From positions 1-64,000 of the forward strand of contig BAAFSQ010000016.1 of assembly GCA_054661495.1 (NCBI GenBank): a stretch of DNA of 64,000 nucleotides, written 5' to 3'. The stretch comes from Zygophlyctis sp. KS116. Taxonomy: Eukaryota; Chytridiomycota. The stretch's first letter is position 1, and the number at the start of each line of letters is the position of its first letter. A program made the translations under genes and the position numbers. Of the stretch, positions 1 through 9,396 are shown in pieces. The notes below the pieces were generated by a model. It did not search any database. It was given only the letters and a program-made list of their open reading frames with translations, and was not told the DNA's origin.

Positions 1-915
1 ATGTTGATTTTGATTGGAGTTGGGTCAATAGTCAAAGACTTTATCTCTTCCTTCTTTAAAGTAGACTCTTGATTCTTCACAATAATCTCGTCCTTCTTCA
101 CAATAATCTCTTCTTTCTTCAAGGTAGTCTTATCCTTCTTTAAAGTAGACTCGTCCTTCTTCACATTATTCTCTTCTTTCTTCACATTATTCTCTTGCTT
201 CTTTAAAGTACACTCGACATTCTTCACATTATTCTCTTCTTTCTTTAAAGTAGACTCGTCCTTCTTTAAGGTAGACTCGACATTCTTTAAATCCTCCTTC
301 TTAGTAGCAGAATCCTCTTCCTTCTTTAAAGTAGACTCGACATTCTTCACATTATTCTCATCCTTCTTTAAAGTAGACTCTTCCTTCTTAGAAGCAGAAT
401 TCACGACATTCTTCAAAGTAGACGCTTCCTGTTTAGGAGTTGAATCTTTCTTATCCTTGATGTCTGTTTCAGTAGAACTGCCGACATTGACAGGTCTAGA
501 CAGCTCAACTAAATTATCTTGTGTCAACTGTTCTGATGACATCTGTATAGAATTCTGAGAAGATGAAATTCTCGCCTGCAAAAGTGGTGAAAGTCTCTGA
601 TACAACTCTTGTTCAGTTGAAGGAAACGGATGAATTAATATATCCATTGCAATTCCATTTATGATGATATAAAGACATGGAGTTGTAAATACAGGATATA
701 TAGTAGAAAACTGAGAATATTCCAGTGAATTTGGAGAAAGAAATATCAAAACATGAGATTGCACCATTGAAATTATTCTTTGACTCTCAAAAAAGTTTAG
801 AGAATGTTTATCATCTAGCAATAAATATATAGTAATTACCTGCAATGTATACTAGTAAGGCTTGTTGAGCGGCCAGTCTAGAGAGAATATCAGACAGAGA
901 TCCCTCTGAAAACAT
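1..915 (-). CDS. UBXN4-like thioredoxin-fold protein (3' end outside window)
   Basis: Starts at ATG 913-915. A 25-nt intron (815-839) follows codon 26, and exon 2 stays open to the window edge. The N-terminus (MFSEGSLSDILSRLAAQQAL) and the later YSQFSTIYPVFTTPCLY stretch resemble the thioredoxin-like N-terminal domain of UBXN4/erasin, an ER-associated p97 cofactor. That domain also runs from a short helix through a hydrophobic strand ending in AG to a (Q)IYPV-x-x-(V/T)P segment. After about residue 120 the protein becomes a highly charged Lys/Glu/Asn repeat that continues out of the window. The diagnostic UBX domain would lie beyond coordinate 1, so the family call rests on the N-terminal fold only. 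The gene is divergent from the Obg gene, with 59 bp between starts. Confidence 0.5.
40..440 (-). repeat. Coding heptapeptide minisatellite (K-K-x-E-S-T-L type)
   Basis: On the minus strand about 400 bp encode imperfect 7-residue units such as KKDESTL, KKEENNV and KNVESTL, a 21-nt DNA period with some 8-residue units. It lies inside the UBXN4-like reading frame and keeps the frame open. The Lys/Glu spacing with Leu/Val at every seventh position suggests an extended helix or coiled coil. Confidence 0.85.
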
Positions 916-974
916 TTTGTTAAAAAATTGTCGTGGTTGGGGGTTGAACTTGGGACGTTTTATAATTCTAAAAA

Positions 975-2163
975 ATGGTTGCAAGAAACCGAGTCAGTTC
1001 GGGATTCAAGAGATTTATTGATTTCAAGAGGATTCAAGTTAAAGGTGGGAATGGGGGTGATGGTGCAGTGGCATTCTTTAAAACATCTGCAATGGGTCCT
1101 CCTTGTGGTGGAAATGGAGGCAAGGGAGGATCAGTTTACATTCGAGCAACAAGGGAAATTACAGACTTGAGTTCATTAGAGAGAAAGTATCATGCGAGGA
1201 ATGGGACTTCAGGCAGCTCAAATCAGAAACATGGGGCAAACGGAGATGATTTAATCATTAATGTTCCTCTAGGGACAAGAATTAAAAAGATTATTACTCA
1301 AAATCAATTGGCTGATGAAACTGGACTGACTGATTTAGAAATTGTTCAAAAACATTTCAAATTTGCAAATTCTTATGTTCCAAAGGAAGATCGTATTAAA
1401 ATGCTTTTGGAAATAAAATCACTAGGCAAATCTGATGCCAATAATCAAAAAGCTCTGGAATTAGATTTGGTCAAAGATGGGGAGTCTGTGCTACTAGTAA
1501 CTGGTGGGAGTGGTGGTCTTGGAAATCCTCATTTTGTTACTCCCAAAATACCAGGACCTCAGATTGCAGGAAGAGGTGAAATTGGACAATCTACTCAATT
1601 AGAAATTGAATTAAAAGTTATTGCAGATGCTGGATTGGTTGGATTGCCAAATGCAGGAAAATCGTATACTTTTTAAAACTGAATTTTATAGGTCTTTATT
1701 AGCTGCAGTGTCAGAGGCACATCCAAAAATTGCATCTTATGCATTTACTACTATGCATCCATACATTGGAACAATAGATTATCCAGATTTTTTCTCTATA
1801 ACTCTTGCAGACATTCCTGGACTTATTAAAGGGGCTGCTAAAAATATTGGTTTGGGACATCGATTTTTAAGGCATATTGAAAGATCAAAGATTCTTGTTT
1901 ATGTGATTGATTTAAGTTCAATTGATCCTGTCTTGGATTTTAAAACATTACAAAATGAATTGGAAGAATACCGTCCAGGACTCAGTAAAAAATCTACAAT
2001 TATTGTTGGGAATAAGTCGGATCTCCCAGAAGCTATTGAAAATTACCAAAAACTTGTAAAATCAGTTGATTGGCCAGTTGTACCAGTTTCTGCAAAAGAA
2101 AAAAAGAATATTACTGTACTGACTAACATCATGCGAAAGACATTATCTGGCATTTCTGTTTGA
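975..2163 (+). CDS. MTG2: Obg-family GTPase (mitochondrial type)
   Basis: Two exons, 975-1663 and 1692-2163, are joined across a 28-nt intron that splits the P-loop serine codon; splicing gives GLPNAGKSSLL (G1). The N-terminal Obg fold is clear, with the Gly-rich segment GGNGGDGAVAFFKTSAMGPP followed by GGNGGKGGSVY. Later GTPase motifs are DIPGLIKGA (G3), NKSD (G4) and SAK (G5). Obg GTPases bind the large ribosomal subunit and act in its late assembly; in fungi the member with this architecture is mitochondrial Mtg2. The basic N-terminus (MVARNRVSSGFKRFIDFKRI) could serve as a presequence. The length of about 386 residues is normal for the family. Confidence 0.88.
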
Positions 2164-2306
2164 TCCCGTATTTCTTGGGCATTGCGTTAGTAATCTGCAT
2201 TAGCATTAAAATGATGGTTTAATAAAAAAAATTCATTCAATTCATCAGTTAATATTTTAATGAAAACAATGAAAGTAGCCTTGGCGTAAATTTGAAATTT
2301 AACAAG

Positions 2307-2796
2307 ATGCCAAACATTCTTCTTTATGCTTGTAAAAACCGCAAGCCAATAATCTTGGGATATGCAGCTGCATGTTCCCAGTTTGTATTTTGGGTATCAC
2401 TGGCAGAGTGGTCGCTGAAAATGGACAATGATAATGAGTAATTTCCTTTTTACCAATATTAGAAAATATATTTACACTGGATTATGCTCAATGACATCGA
2501 TTGCGATCCCTTTGATGATTCAGTTTTATTTATCTAGAAAAGTCAAGTCTGTAACCTTTGTAAAGGACCTCCAAAAAATCTCTATACAATCTCAAGCAAT
2601 CGGAAAACGTCCAGAATTATATCCATCAGCTGTGCTAAGAACAAGAGAAGCTTTACAATTTCAAAATTCTAACAATTTAGATTTGATATTAAGTGCAGAT
2701 CGCCATGGACTAAAGCCCAAAGCTTTTTTGATTGATCGCAATGGGATCTTTCCTGATAAGAAACTTTGGGATAATATTTTCTATAAACAGTTGTAG
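2307..2796 (+). CDS. TMEM223 homologue, cytochrome oxidase assembly factor
   Basis: Two exons, 2307-2437 and 2463-2796, with a 25-nt intron in phase 2. There are two hydrophobic segments, around PIILGYAAACSQFVFWVSLA and YTGLCSMTSIAIPLMIQFYL. The second is followed by a charged (S)RKVKSVTF motif, and the C-terminus ends in KAFLIDRNGIFPDKKLWDN. All three landmarks match TMEM223, a mitochondrial inner-membrane protein that binds COX1 mRNA and promotes its translation during complex IV assembly. At about 154 residues it is somewhat shorter than the metazoan protein. With SURF1 in the same window, this supports retained cytochrome oxidase biogenesis. Confidence 0.72.
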
Positions 2797-2864
2797 ATCA
2801 TCCCATAGAAATATTTGAAGTGACTCAGTCTAAATTTAGTCGAATAGATTTATTTATCATCTAA

Positions 2865-3417
2865 TCATAAAGCAAACATGACGGAAAGGACCAATGATAC
2901 AGCCGAAATTGCTGAAATTGAGTAACCACCACTTTGAGTACTAGCCATCAGTGAACCTTGGTCAGTGTGCTGTTGAAAGCTTGACTTGGGATCATTTGGT
3001 CGCTGAACACCTGCTCCTATTGCCCAGATAAAATCGTTTCCAAGTGGAACTCTGGATTCATCCAATCTTGTAATAGTGCATTTCAGGTTTGAATTCTGCA
3101 CATTTTTAGCAGTTACTGCAGTATCTAAAGGTGCATCTTTAGCAAGTTGATTGGTAGAAAATCCAGGCAGTGATTGTTGTGGAGCTGATCGGGAAGATAC
3201 CACACATTCCCCTTTTTCATTTTTCCAGAATACAAACATTGTGCTGTTTACCATTGTTTTACCAAGGCCGAAAGAAGCCCAGCTATGGAATTAATATTAT
3301 TTTATCATACCCATTCTTATCAGGAACTTTGGCATCAATTGTAATCAAAGTTTTATCAGAAGCAGTAGTCTTGTAGAGACATAAAGTATTACCAGGGTTG
3401 CATAAAATCAAAGACAT
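2865..3417 (-). CDS. DOMON-domain surface protein
   Basis: Two exons on the minus strand are separated by a 28-nt intron (3283-3310). Splicing joins KNG to WASFGLGKTMVNSTMFVFWK, a typical DOMON core (W-x-x-(F/I)G-x-G-x-x-M). DOMON domains bind heme or sugars in secreted or membrane proteins. The C-terminus is a hydrophobic stretch (SISAISAVSLVLSVMFAL) after small residues, like a GPI-anchor signal. The N-terminus from ATG 3415-3417 is short (MSLILCNPGNTLCLY) and is not a convincing signal peptide, although topology requires one, so an upstream exon may be missing. It converges with the TMEM223 gene. Confidence 0.6.
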
Positions 3418-3702
3418 TTCAAATATTTTTAGAAAGAATCTATAAATAGTTGTGCGGCATGGCGGACTAAAACGGCTCGCTCCCCCTGAATCAACAATCT
3501 ATTTTAAGAGCATTCAGGAACTTTTAATAGCCGGTTTAAGTGAATTTTAAGAATGATATACAATGTCCGATTCATGTCGCTTTTACAGAAACTCAACAGA
3601 AATTATTATTGAAAGAGCTAAAGGCTTCCAGAGAATGTTTGACCACTGATTAATTATTAGAGAGATTGACTCGGCAATAAACCGCGAGTGTATTTGTAAA
3701 TT
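3418..3702. other. Divergent intergenic segment with a possible micro-ORF
   Basis: This segment separates the DOMON gene from the gene at 3703. On the plus strand an ATG at 3563 begins a short frame. If a GTTTGA donor were used, it would be spliced across about 24 nt and end at a TGA overlapping the ATG at 3703, giving a protein near 39 residues. The donor is atypical and I recognise no family, so I do not call a gene. No clear promoter motif is visible. Confidence 0.3.
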
Positions 3703-4107
3703 ATGAGCGATATAACTCCTCTGACTCCCGTTTCTTGCAGGCCTATGGCTAATTATTGTAACACAACTCCTCGAAGAAGATCCGGTAAAAGAAGGACACA
3801 GTCCGACACTTATAGAAAAGTCGCTCTTACACGCTCTGCTTCTCAAGCTCTTAGAATTCAAAAGCCCATAATTGCCTCTAGATCATATTCCTTCAGAAAT
3901 AAACATCTTCTATTGGAACTATTGGCTGATAGTGCATTATCAGATTCAAATAAGAATAATGAAAAGGAAAATTCCATTCAGAAAATAACTCCAGCCTTGG
4001 AAGATTCACAAACTTCAAGTAAATCTTTGGGCAATGCAAAGATTTCTAAAAGAAAAGTAAAAGCTACTTCTATCAAACTTAATCTATTAAAGTCATCAAA
4101 CGCTTAG
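3703..4107 (+). CDS. Hypothetical basic Ser-rich protein with a KEN-box-like motif
   Basis: A single-exon frame of 134 codons from an ATG. I do not recognise the family. The N-terminal 60 residues are basic and Ser/Thr-rich (TPRRRSGKRRTQSDTYRK), followed by a short Leu-rich helix (NKHLLLELLADSAL) and a Lys-rich C-terminus. NEKENS contains a KEN-box-like sequence and TPLTP and TPRRR are proline-directed phosphosite-like, so a cell-cycle-regulated nuclear protein is possible; that is inference. Its stop lies only three bases from the end of the convergent SURF1 gene, and the frame is uninterrupted in AT-rich DNA, which supports a real gene. Confidence 0.55.
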   Translation: MSDITPLTPVSCRPMANYCNTTPRRRSGKRRTQSDTYRKVALTRSASQALRIQKPIIASRSYSFRNKHLLLELLADSALSDSNKNNEKENSIQKITPALEDSQTSSKSLGNAKISKRKVKATSIKLNLLKSSNA

Positions 4108-4110
4108 GAA

Positions 4111-4892
4111 TTATCTTAGTAGCCGTTTCTTCTTTCCTAATAATCCAATAAATGAAAATACACTTAATCCAAACCATGTTATGGCATATCCTAAATGATT
4201 ATTGACTAAATTAATTTCAGGTTCACGAGGAAAAGGAAAGTATTTCTTATAATGCATAGTATTTATCGGAGAATCAGTCACAAGTTCCACCAATGTTTCA
4301 GAAGAGCCACAAATTTCAGACATTTGTTTTGTGTCTGCAAAAAACCATTGATTTATAGAAGGATCATTCTTAATCTTCATTAGTCCTTGTTGAGATTCAC
4401 CCTGTCTTAGAATCCCATCAATCTCTATTTCTTCATCAATCTAAAATCATTAAATATAGATATTACTCTTCTAAATTCTCTATTACTACTCCATGATCTA
4501 GGAATCCATCCTCTATTTACCAGCAAAAGTCTTCCATCTTGCAGTTTAAAAGGAGAAAATACAAAATAGCCAATCTCACTACCAGAAGACATTAGTCCTC
4601 CTCCATGATTTCCTGCAGACGGAGGAGTTCTTGGTCCGACTAGAAATTCAGAGTCTAGAAAAGATCCTTTGCCACAGACTCTAGTAAATTGAAGATCCGG
4701 ATCAGATCTAACATAAGATTCCTTAACTTACGAATCTGGAATTGGAATTGGAGGTTTTTTAGTTCTCTCAGAAGCCTTTTCAATTAAATCTAATTTCCAT
4801 TTTCTCCTTTCAACTTGCCATCTTTTCTATTAATTTACACAATGTTACATTCCCAATCCAAATGTTGTAATAGGAACACTCCATAACCACAT
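4111..4892 (-). CDS. SHY1: SURF1/Shy1 cytochrome oxidase assembly protein
   Basis: Four exons joined by introns of 27, 24 and 24 nt. The spliced protein begins MWLWSVPITTFGLGIWQVER, the usual first membrane segment ending in LG-x-WQ-x-(Q/E)RR. It continues with RKWKLDLIEKASERT, the GYFVFSPFKL segment and LLVNRGWIP, and ends with NNHLGYAITWFGLSVFSF, the second membrane span. These are the family landmarks. SURF1 acts in the mitochondrial inner membrane on heme a delivery to Cox1. The chosen ATG (4890-4892) directly abuts the stop codon of mevalonate kinase, and no presequence precedes the first span. The length of about 230 residues is short but complete. Confidence 0.88.
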
Positions 4893-6093
4893 TTACAACT
4901 TCACCCTAACGCCCTGACAGCCAATTTCTGCCTCAAAGACTGAGAATCCAAGAGATTCTAATTCCATTATTAGAGATTCAACTTGTTTTTTTGAGATTGA
5001 GTCTGGTATTAAAGTTAATGCACAACCTCCTCCACCCGCTCCAGTTAATTTTGTACAAAGTCCTCTTGTTTTTGTATAGTTGACAATTTTATCCAAAATC
5101 TCGTGTCCAACTCCTAAAGAATTGAGAAGAGAATGGTTTATTTCCAAAAGAGACTATAAAGTGACTTGATCTAATTCTTACAGATAACTTTTTCTCCATA
5201 ATTTCACCAGATAATTCTTCTCCAAACAATTTTACAATTAAAGAGGAAATTTCATGAATAGCATCCAAGATTGGATTTATAATATCAGGAAACTATAATA
5301 ATTTCAAGTAAACTTTAAATACCTCTTGTACTCTTTTTCGTACAATTGATACTTGCCTTCCTGTATTTTTCTCTATTTTAGAATCAATTAATAGAAATCT
5401 CATGCTATTAAATCCCTTGATATCATTCATTTCACCTTTAGTAAACACTTTTGCACCACCATACACGACAAGCGTATTATCTATTCCTGAAGGATTTCCA
5501 TGAAGAATAGTTTCTCCAACAAAAGCCCAGGCATTAATGAGTTCCAAGTCCCTTATAGACAAATTTAAAGGATCTTTTATATATCCATAAAAGCATAAAA
5601 GAGATGCTGAAAGTACAACACAACTACTAATTTAAAATATTAAAAATTACAATGAAGCCGATGATCCCAATCCTCCTCCAATTGGCAATTTACTATTAAT
5701 ACTTAATATAAGACCGTCAGGTTTATTCCTAATAGACAGCCAGAGATATAAAACTGTAGAAACTGATTTTGATACTAAATCTGTTGAAAATGACCAATTA
5801 TCCTTTATAATTTGCAATTGAGTCTGATCCACCTGAAAGTTATTATTCACAATAAAAAAGTCTTTAAATTCATCCATTTTCCAGCATGTTTTAAAGTTGA
5901 AATTATCCATGATCAAGGTTAGTGAGTCTGACTTAGTAATAGAAGCAGTAGTTTCTAAACCGAGTGAGCATGCGATTGCCGATTTTCCATATACTACCGC
6001 ATGTTCACCGCATAGTATCACTTTTCCTGGGGCCGAGACTTGGAATCCGTCGGTGCCATGGAAACTCGTGAGCGACTGATCTTGCGTCGTCAT
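4893..6093 (-). CDS. ERG12: Mevalonate kinase
   Basis: GHMP kinase of the sterol/isoprenoid pathway; phosphorylates mevalonate to 5-phosphomevalonate in the cytosol. Motif 1 is [16 protein letters not shown] near residues 20-35. Motif 2, the ATP-binding loop, is [11 protein letters not shown] near residue 140. The substrate-loop motif HGNPSGIDN is in the second main exon, and motif 3, [11 protein letters not shown], is near the C-terminus. Four exons with short introns (about 24, 30 and 34 nt). The start is fixed because no other Met precedes motif 1. The starts of this gene and the divergent citrate synthase are almost on top of each other, and its stop (4893-4895) touches the SURF1 start. 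Confidence 0.92.
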
Positions 6094-6109
6094 GCGCGCA
6101 GTTTCGCTA

Positions 6110-7567
6110 ATGAAAACGCTGGTGATTGTTGATCAGGAGACAAAAGAGCAGCTAGAATTACCAGTTGAACAAGACACTGTCAAATCGTCTGGATTCGAGA
6201 GCTGGGGGCTATCTATCTACGACAATGGATATCTAAATACTGCTGTTTGTCGCTCTAAAATCTCGTATATTGACGGTGACAGAGGAATTCTTCGATATCG
6301 TGGGTATGATATTGAAGACTTGGCCGAACATTCAAACTTTTTAGAAGTCTCTTATCTGCTTTTGTATGGAGAGTTGCCCTCTCCAGAACAGCAAGATGTC
6401 TGGACTACGAGGGTCTTGAGGCATACATATAGTATTATTTTATTGATATTTTAATTTATTAGTTCATGAAAATATGGTTAATTATCTCAAAAGTTTTAGA
6501 TATGATGCTCATCCAATGGGAATGTTGATTTCTTCTATTTGTGCAATGTCAACGTTTCATCCAGAGGCAAGTACAGCGTTGCAAGGCCCTGATATCTACC
6601 AGGAAGAGTCAATGGTCAATAAGCAGATATTTAGATGTTTGGGTAAAATACCTACTCTTGCTGCTTGTGCTTATAGGCATCGGATTGGTAGACCGTATAA
6701 TACTCCCTCAAATGATTTGGGATATACAGAAAATTTTTTGTATATGTTGGATAGATTGTCAGAGACTAATTATAAGCCTAATCCAAAATTGACAAGAGCT
6801 TTAGATGTTATTTTCATACTTCATGCAGATCGTAAGTTTATGTTTGATTAAAGAAAATAGATGAATTAAATTGTTCAACTGCAGCAATGCGACAATTAGC
6901 ATCAACTGGAGTCGATCCATTTATTTGTTTAACTGGAGCTGCGGGTGCTCTTTATGGTCCTTCGCATGGTGGTGCAAATGAGGCTGCGCTTAAAATGCTT
7001 GAAGAAATTGGTTCTGTTGAAAATATTCCAGAATTCATTCAAGATGTAAAAGCTAAAAAACGAAGATTGATGGGGTTCGGACATCGTATCTACAAGTCTT
7101 ATGATCCAAGAGCAAAGATTTTAAAAAAGATTGCAGGACAAGTATTTGAAATTATGGGAAGAAATCCAATAATTGATGTTGCTGTTGAATTGGAGCGAAT
7201 AGCCTTGAGTGATGGTAATTTTAAACTTTTTAAATTTGGTAGAATATTTTATTAAACGAAACTTGTACCCAAATGTTGATTTTTACTCTGGAATCATTTA
7301 TAAAGCCATGGGATTCCCGGTAATTCCTAAAGAACTTATTTCTAGACCGACTTTTTCCCAGTTTTATTCTGTTTAGCACGAACTGCAGGCTGGCTTGCTC
7401 ATTGGAAAGAGCAGCTTCACGATCCTTCACCAATCTTTCGCCCTTTTCAGCATAGTTTAGTAACAAAAAAGGATTTTGTACCAATTATTGAACGTCCGAA
7501 TTCAAGTGGTCAGTCTGTACAAGATCTTTTAGAAAAGCAAAGTGCTAGAAAATGTTTAAGAAAATGA
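6110..7567 (+). CDS. Citrate synthase 1 (bacterial/peroxisomal-type), intact active site
   Basis: Condenses acetyl-CoA with oxaloacetate. Introns at 6432-6462, 6832-6860, 7215-7242 and 7320-7345 (31, 29, 28 and 26 nt) restore a continuous frame. Landmarks are [39 protein letters not shown] (catalytic His), [13 protein letters not shown] (second His) and NVDFYSG (Asp), then GWLAHWKE and FRPFQ. The YRGYDIE-type signature belongs to bacterial and glyoxysomal citrate synthases rather than the usual mitochondrial form. No presequence is visible, and the C-terminus (SARKCLRK) is not a classical PTS1. ATG 6110 is preferred; an in-frame ATG at 6092 would overlap the mevalonate kinase start. Confidence 0.9.
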
Positions 7568-7611
7568 ATTTACTGCTGTTTAAATAAGAATTTTCTATTT
7601 GTTTACTATAC

Positions 7612-7893
7612 ATGTGGAAATCAACGACTGGAACAACTACTTTAACTCCATCAGCAAAATCCAATGATGATGATTGGGAAACTGATCCCAACTACGTTAA
7701 TGATGTTTCTGAAAAAGACCAACGTTGGGCAGCAGGATCTAAAGAACCTACCAATATCGTCCCAGTAAATTTACATAAACTATCTCAACAAGTCATAAAT
7801 CAGAATGAAATAGACAGTAAAAAGAATTGGGAAATTCTCAATGGAAAAGACATTAAAAACAGTTATGGAGTAGAAAAAAATAAAAAGATTTAA
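7612..7893 (+). CDS. Cortactin-type N-terminal acidic (NTA) mini-protein
   Basis: A single-exon 93-residue frame. It begins MWKSTTG and contains DDDWETDPNYVNDVSEKDQR followed by VNLHKLSQQV. This is nearly the layout of the cortactin/HS1 N-terminus (MWK, DDWETDP-(D/N)(F/Y)VNDVSEKEQRW, then an (I/V)(N)HKLR segment). In cortactin the DDW motif binds and activates the Arp2/3 complex at actin branches. Here the protein stops after NSYGVEKNKK, which resembles only the start of the first cortactin repeat; there is no repeat array and no SH3 domain. The stop overlaps the stop of the convergent PIG-F gene, so no downstream exon is likely. A role in Arp2/3 regulation is inferred from the motif. Confidence 0.72.
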   Translation: MWKSTTGTTTLTPSAKSNDDDWETDPNYVNDVSEKDQRWAAGSKEPTNIVPVNLHKLSQQVINQNEIDSKKNWEILNGKDIKNSYGVEKNKKI

Positions 7894-8480
7894 ATTACTT
7901 TTAAATCTGCCATTAAAATCCCAATAATATTTCCTACTTGAGCCCCCAAAACTATAGGAATTGGCCATTTCTAGAATTACCTAAATTATAATAATTACCT
8001 GCCAATCTCTTTGCCAATCTAAAGGATGAACAATTGGTGCTATAATACTACATACCAATGTAGAATAAAACAAAATCTGATACCGTTTACTCTTAATCTC
8101 TAATCTTGTAGAAATCATTGACATCCATCCATCCCTTTTAAATCCAAATTCTAGAGCAGCAGGAAAGAATACCAAGAGACTTAAGTACAAGGAAGCGTAA
8201 ACAGCAGCCTCCATCTTGTCCATTGTTACACCAAATAAAATCATAATGCAAAGTATTCCTATTGACCCAATAACAGATGATATTCCAGCGATTCCCCATC
8301 TCTTAAATTCCTAAAATAAATACATTAAAGTACAAAAATATAAATTAGTCCGTAACTAGAGAGTAAATACAAAATATTCTCTTTTAGAGATTGTAGAGGG
8401 AATTTAAAGAAATTACAAGGGAATATCCAGCAAGACAAGAGAATGCAACAAATTCTCAAGAGCGACTGGTAAACTGACAT
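7890..8480 (-). CDS. GPI11: PIG-F/Gpi11 family GPI-anchor biosynthesis protein
   Basis: Three exons with short introns; splicing gives a small multi-span membrane protein. The C-terminal part reads CSIIAPIVHPLDWQRDWQ, then KWPIPIVLGAQVGN, which matches the conserved PIG-F ending (PLDWDR-x-WQ-x-WP-(x)-LGA-x-x-G). The middle has ILFGVT and several hydrophobic segments. PIG-F stabilises the ethanolamine-phosphate transferases PIG-O and PIG-G in the ER. The start is taken at ATG 8478-8480 (MSVYQSLLRI); the N-terminal half is divergent, so the start is less certain than the end. Confidence 0.72.
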
Positions 8481-8566
8481 GCCAATTATTGAAAACTTGC
8501 AATAGAAAACCACAATTCTACGCCTTGGCTAGACAAATTGGACTGCACAGGAGAATAGCTAATAGA

Positions 8567-9235
8567 ATGGTTGCTAGTAAAAACTCTGAGTATTCTCATG
8601 TGGACTATTGGAATCAAAGATATCAACAAGAGTAAGTCTAGACTTTAATTTTTAGATCTTTTTTTGAATGGTTCAAGGGATATGATCAATTAGGAGATGT
8701 GCTGATGGAATATGTTCCTAAAGACTCATCAATCCTACATCTAGGCTGTGGAAACTCTCATCTCTCAGTCCAAATGCATAATCAAGGATGGTTAAATCAA
8801 ACAAATCTAGATTATTCTGCTATAGTAATTGAAAATATGGCAAAAGAGTTTAGTCATACTGGTTTAGAATGGATTTGTGCAGATATATTTTGTATGGATT
8901 CTGTACTAACAAGGAAATTTCAAGTTGCTATAGATAAGGGAACTTTGGATGCTCTTTTAACAGTTAAACATGATCCATGGAATCCAAGTCAGGAAATTAG
9001 GCTACATATTAGGAATTATTTAGATCAGATTGTAAAGGCTCTAGTTTTAGATGGGATTTATATTCATATTACTTGGTCACAACCACATTTTAGGAATATT
9101 TTCTTGTGTCATCCATGCTTGGAAGTAAAAGTTGTTAAGCTAGGGAGTGAATCAGACTCTTTTGAGTATTTTATTTATATTTGCAGAAAAATTCAAGATT
9201 GGCCCGATGTTTCATTGACGTCACGCCAAGAATAA
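8567..9235 (+). CDS. EEF1AKMT4/METTL13-like SAM methyltransferase
   Basis: Two exons, 8567-8631 and 8656-9235, with a 24-nt intron. The spliced N-terminus YWNQRYQQESFFEWFKGYDQ matches the YW-x-x-RY...FEWF pre-motif of eEF1A lysine methyltransferases of the METTL13/EEF1AKMT4 group. Motif I is ILHLGCGNSHLS, followed by the acidic strand end NLDYSA and the motif AIDKGTLDALL, typical of this subfamily. A later ITWSQPHFR fits the family C-terminal region. The predicted target is a lysine on translation elongation factor 1A, but substrate specificity is inferred only from family resemblance. It is divergent from PIG-F, with 86 bp between starts. Confidence 0.82.
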
Positions 9236-9396
9236 GTAAAAGATTACATAGACGCCATTTTAAATTGAGAAAAGGTATGATTCTATAGCTATTGATATCG
9301 CGTATTATCAGAAGTATAGCGGAATCTCTTTTAGACTCCGCTGTCAATCCGCGACATAGATTTCGCAGCATTGTCAAATTTCTAACAGTTAGTTTA

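Noticed and set aside
9292-9396. Start of the Zn2Cys6 gene at a TTG upstream
   Set aside because: No ATG exists there; the first in-frame ATG is 9397.
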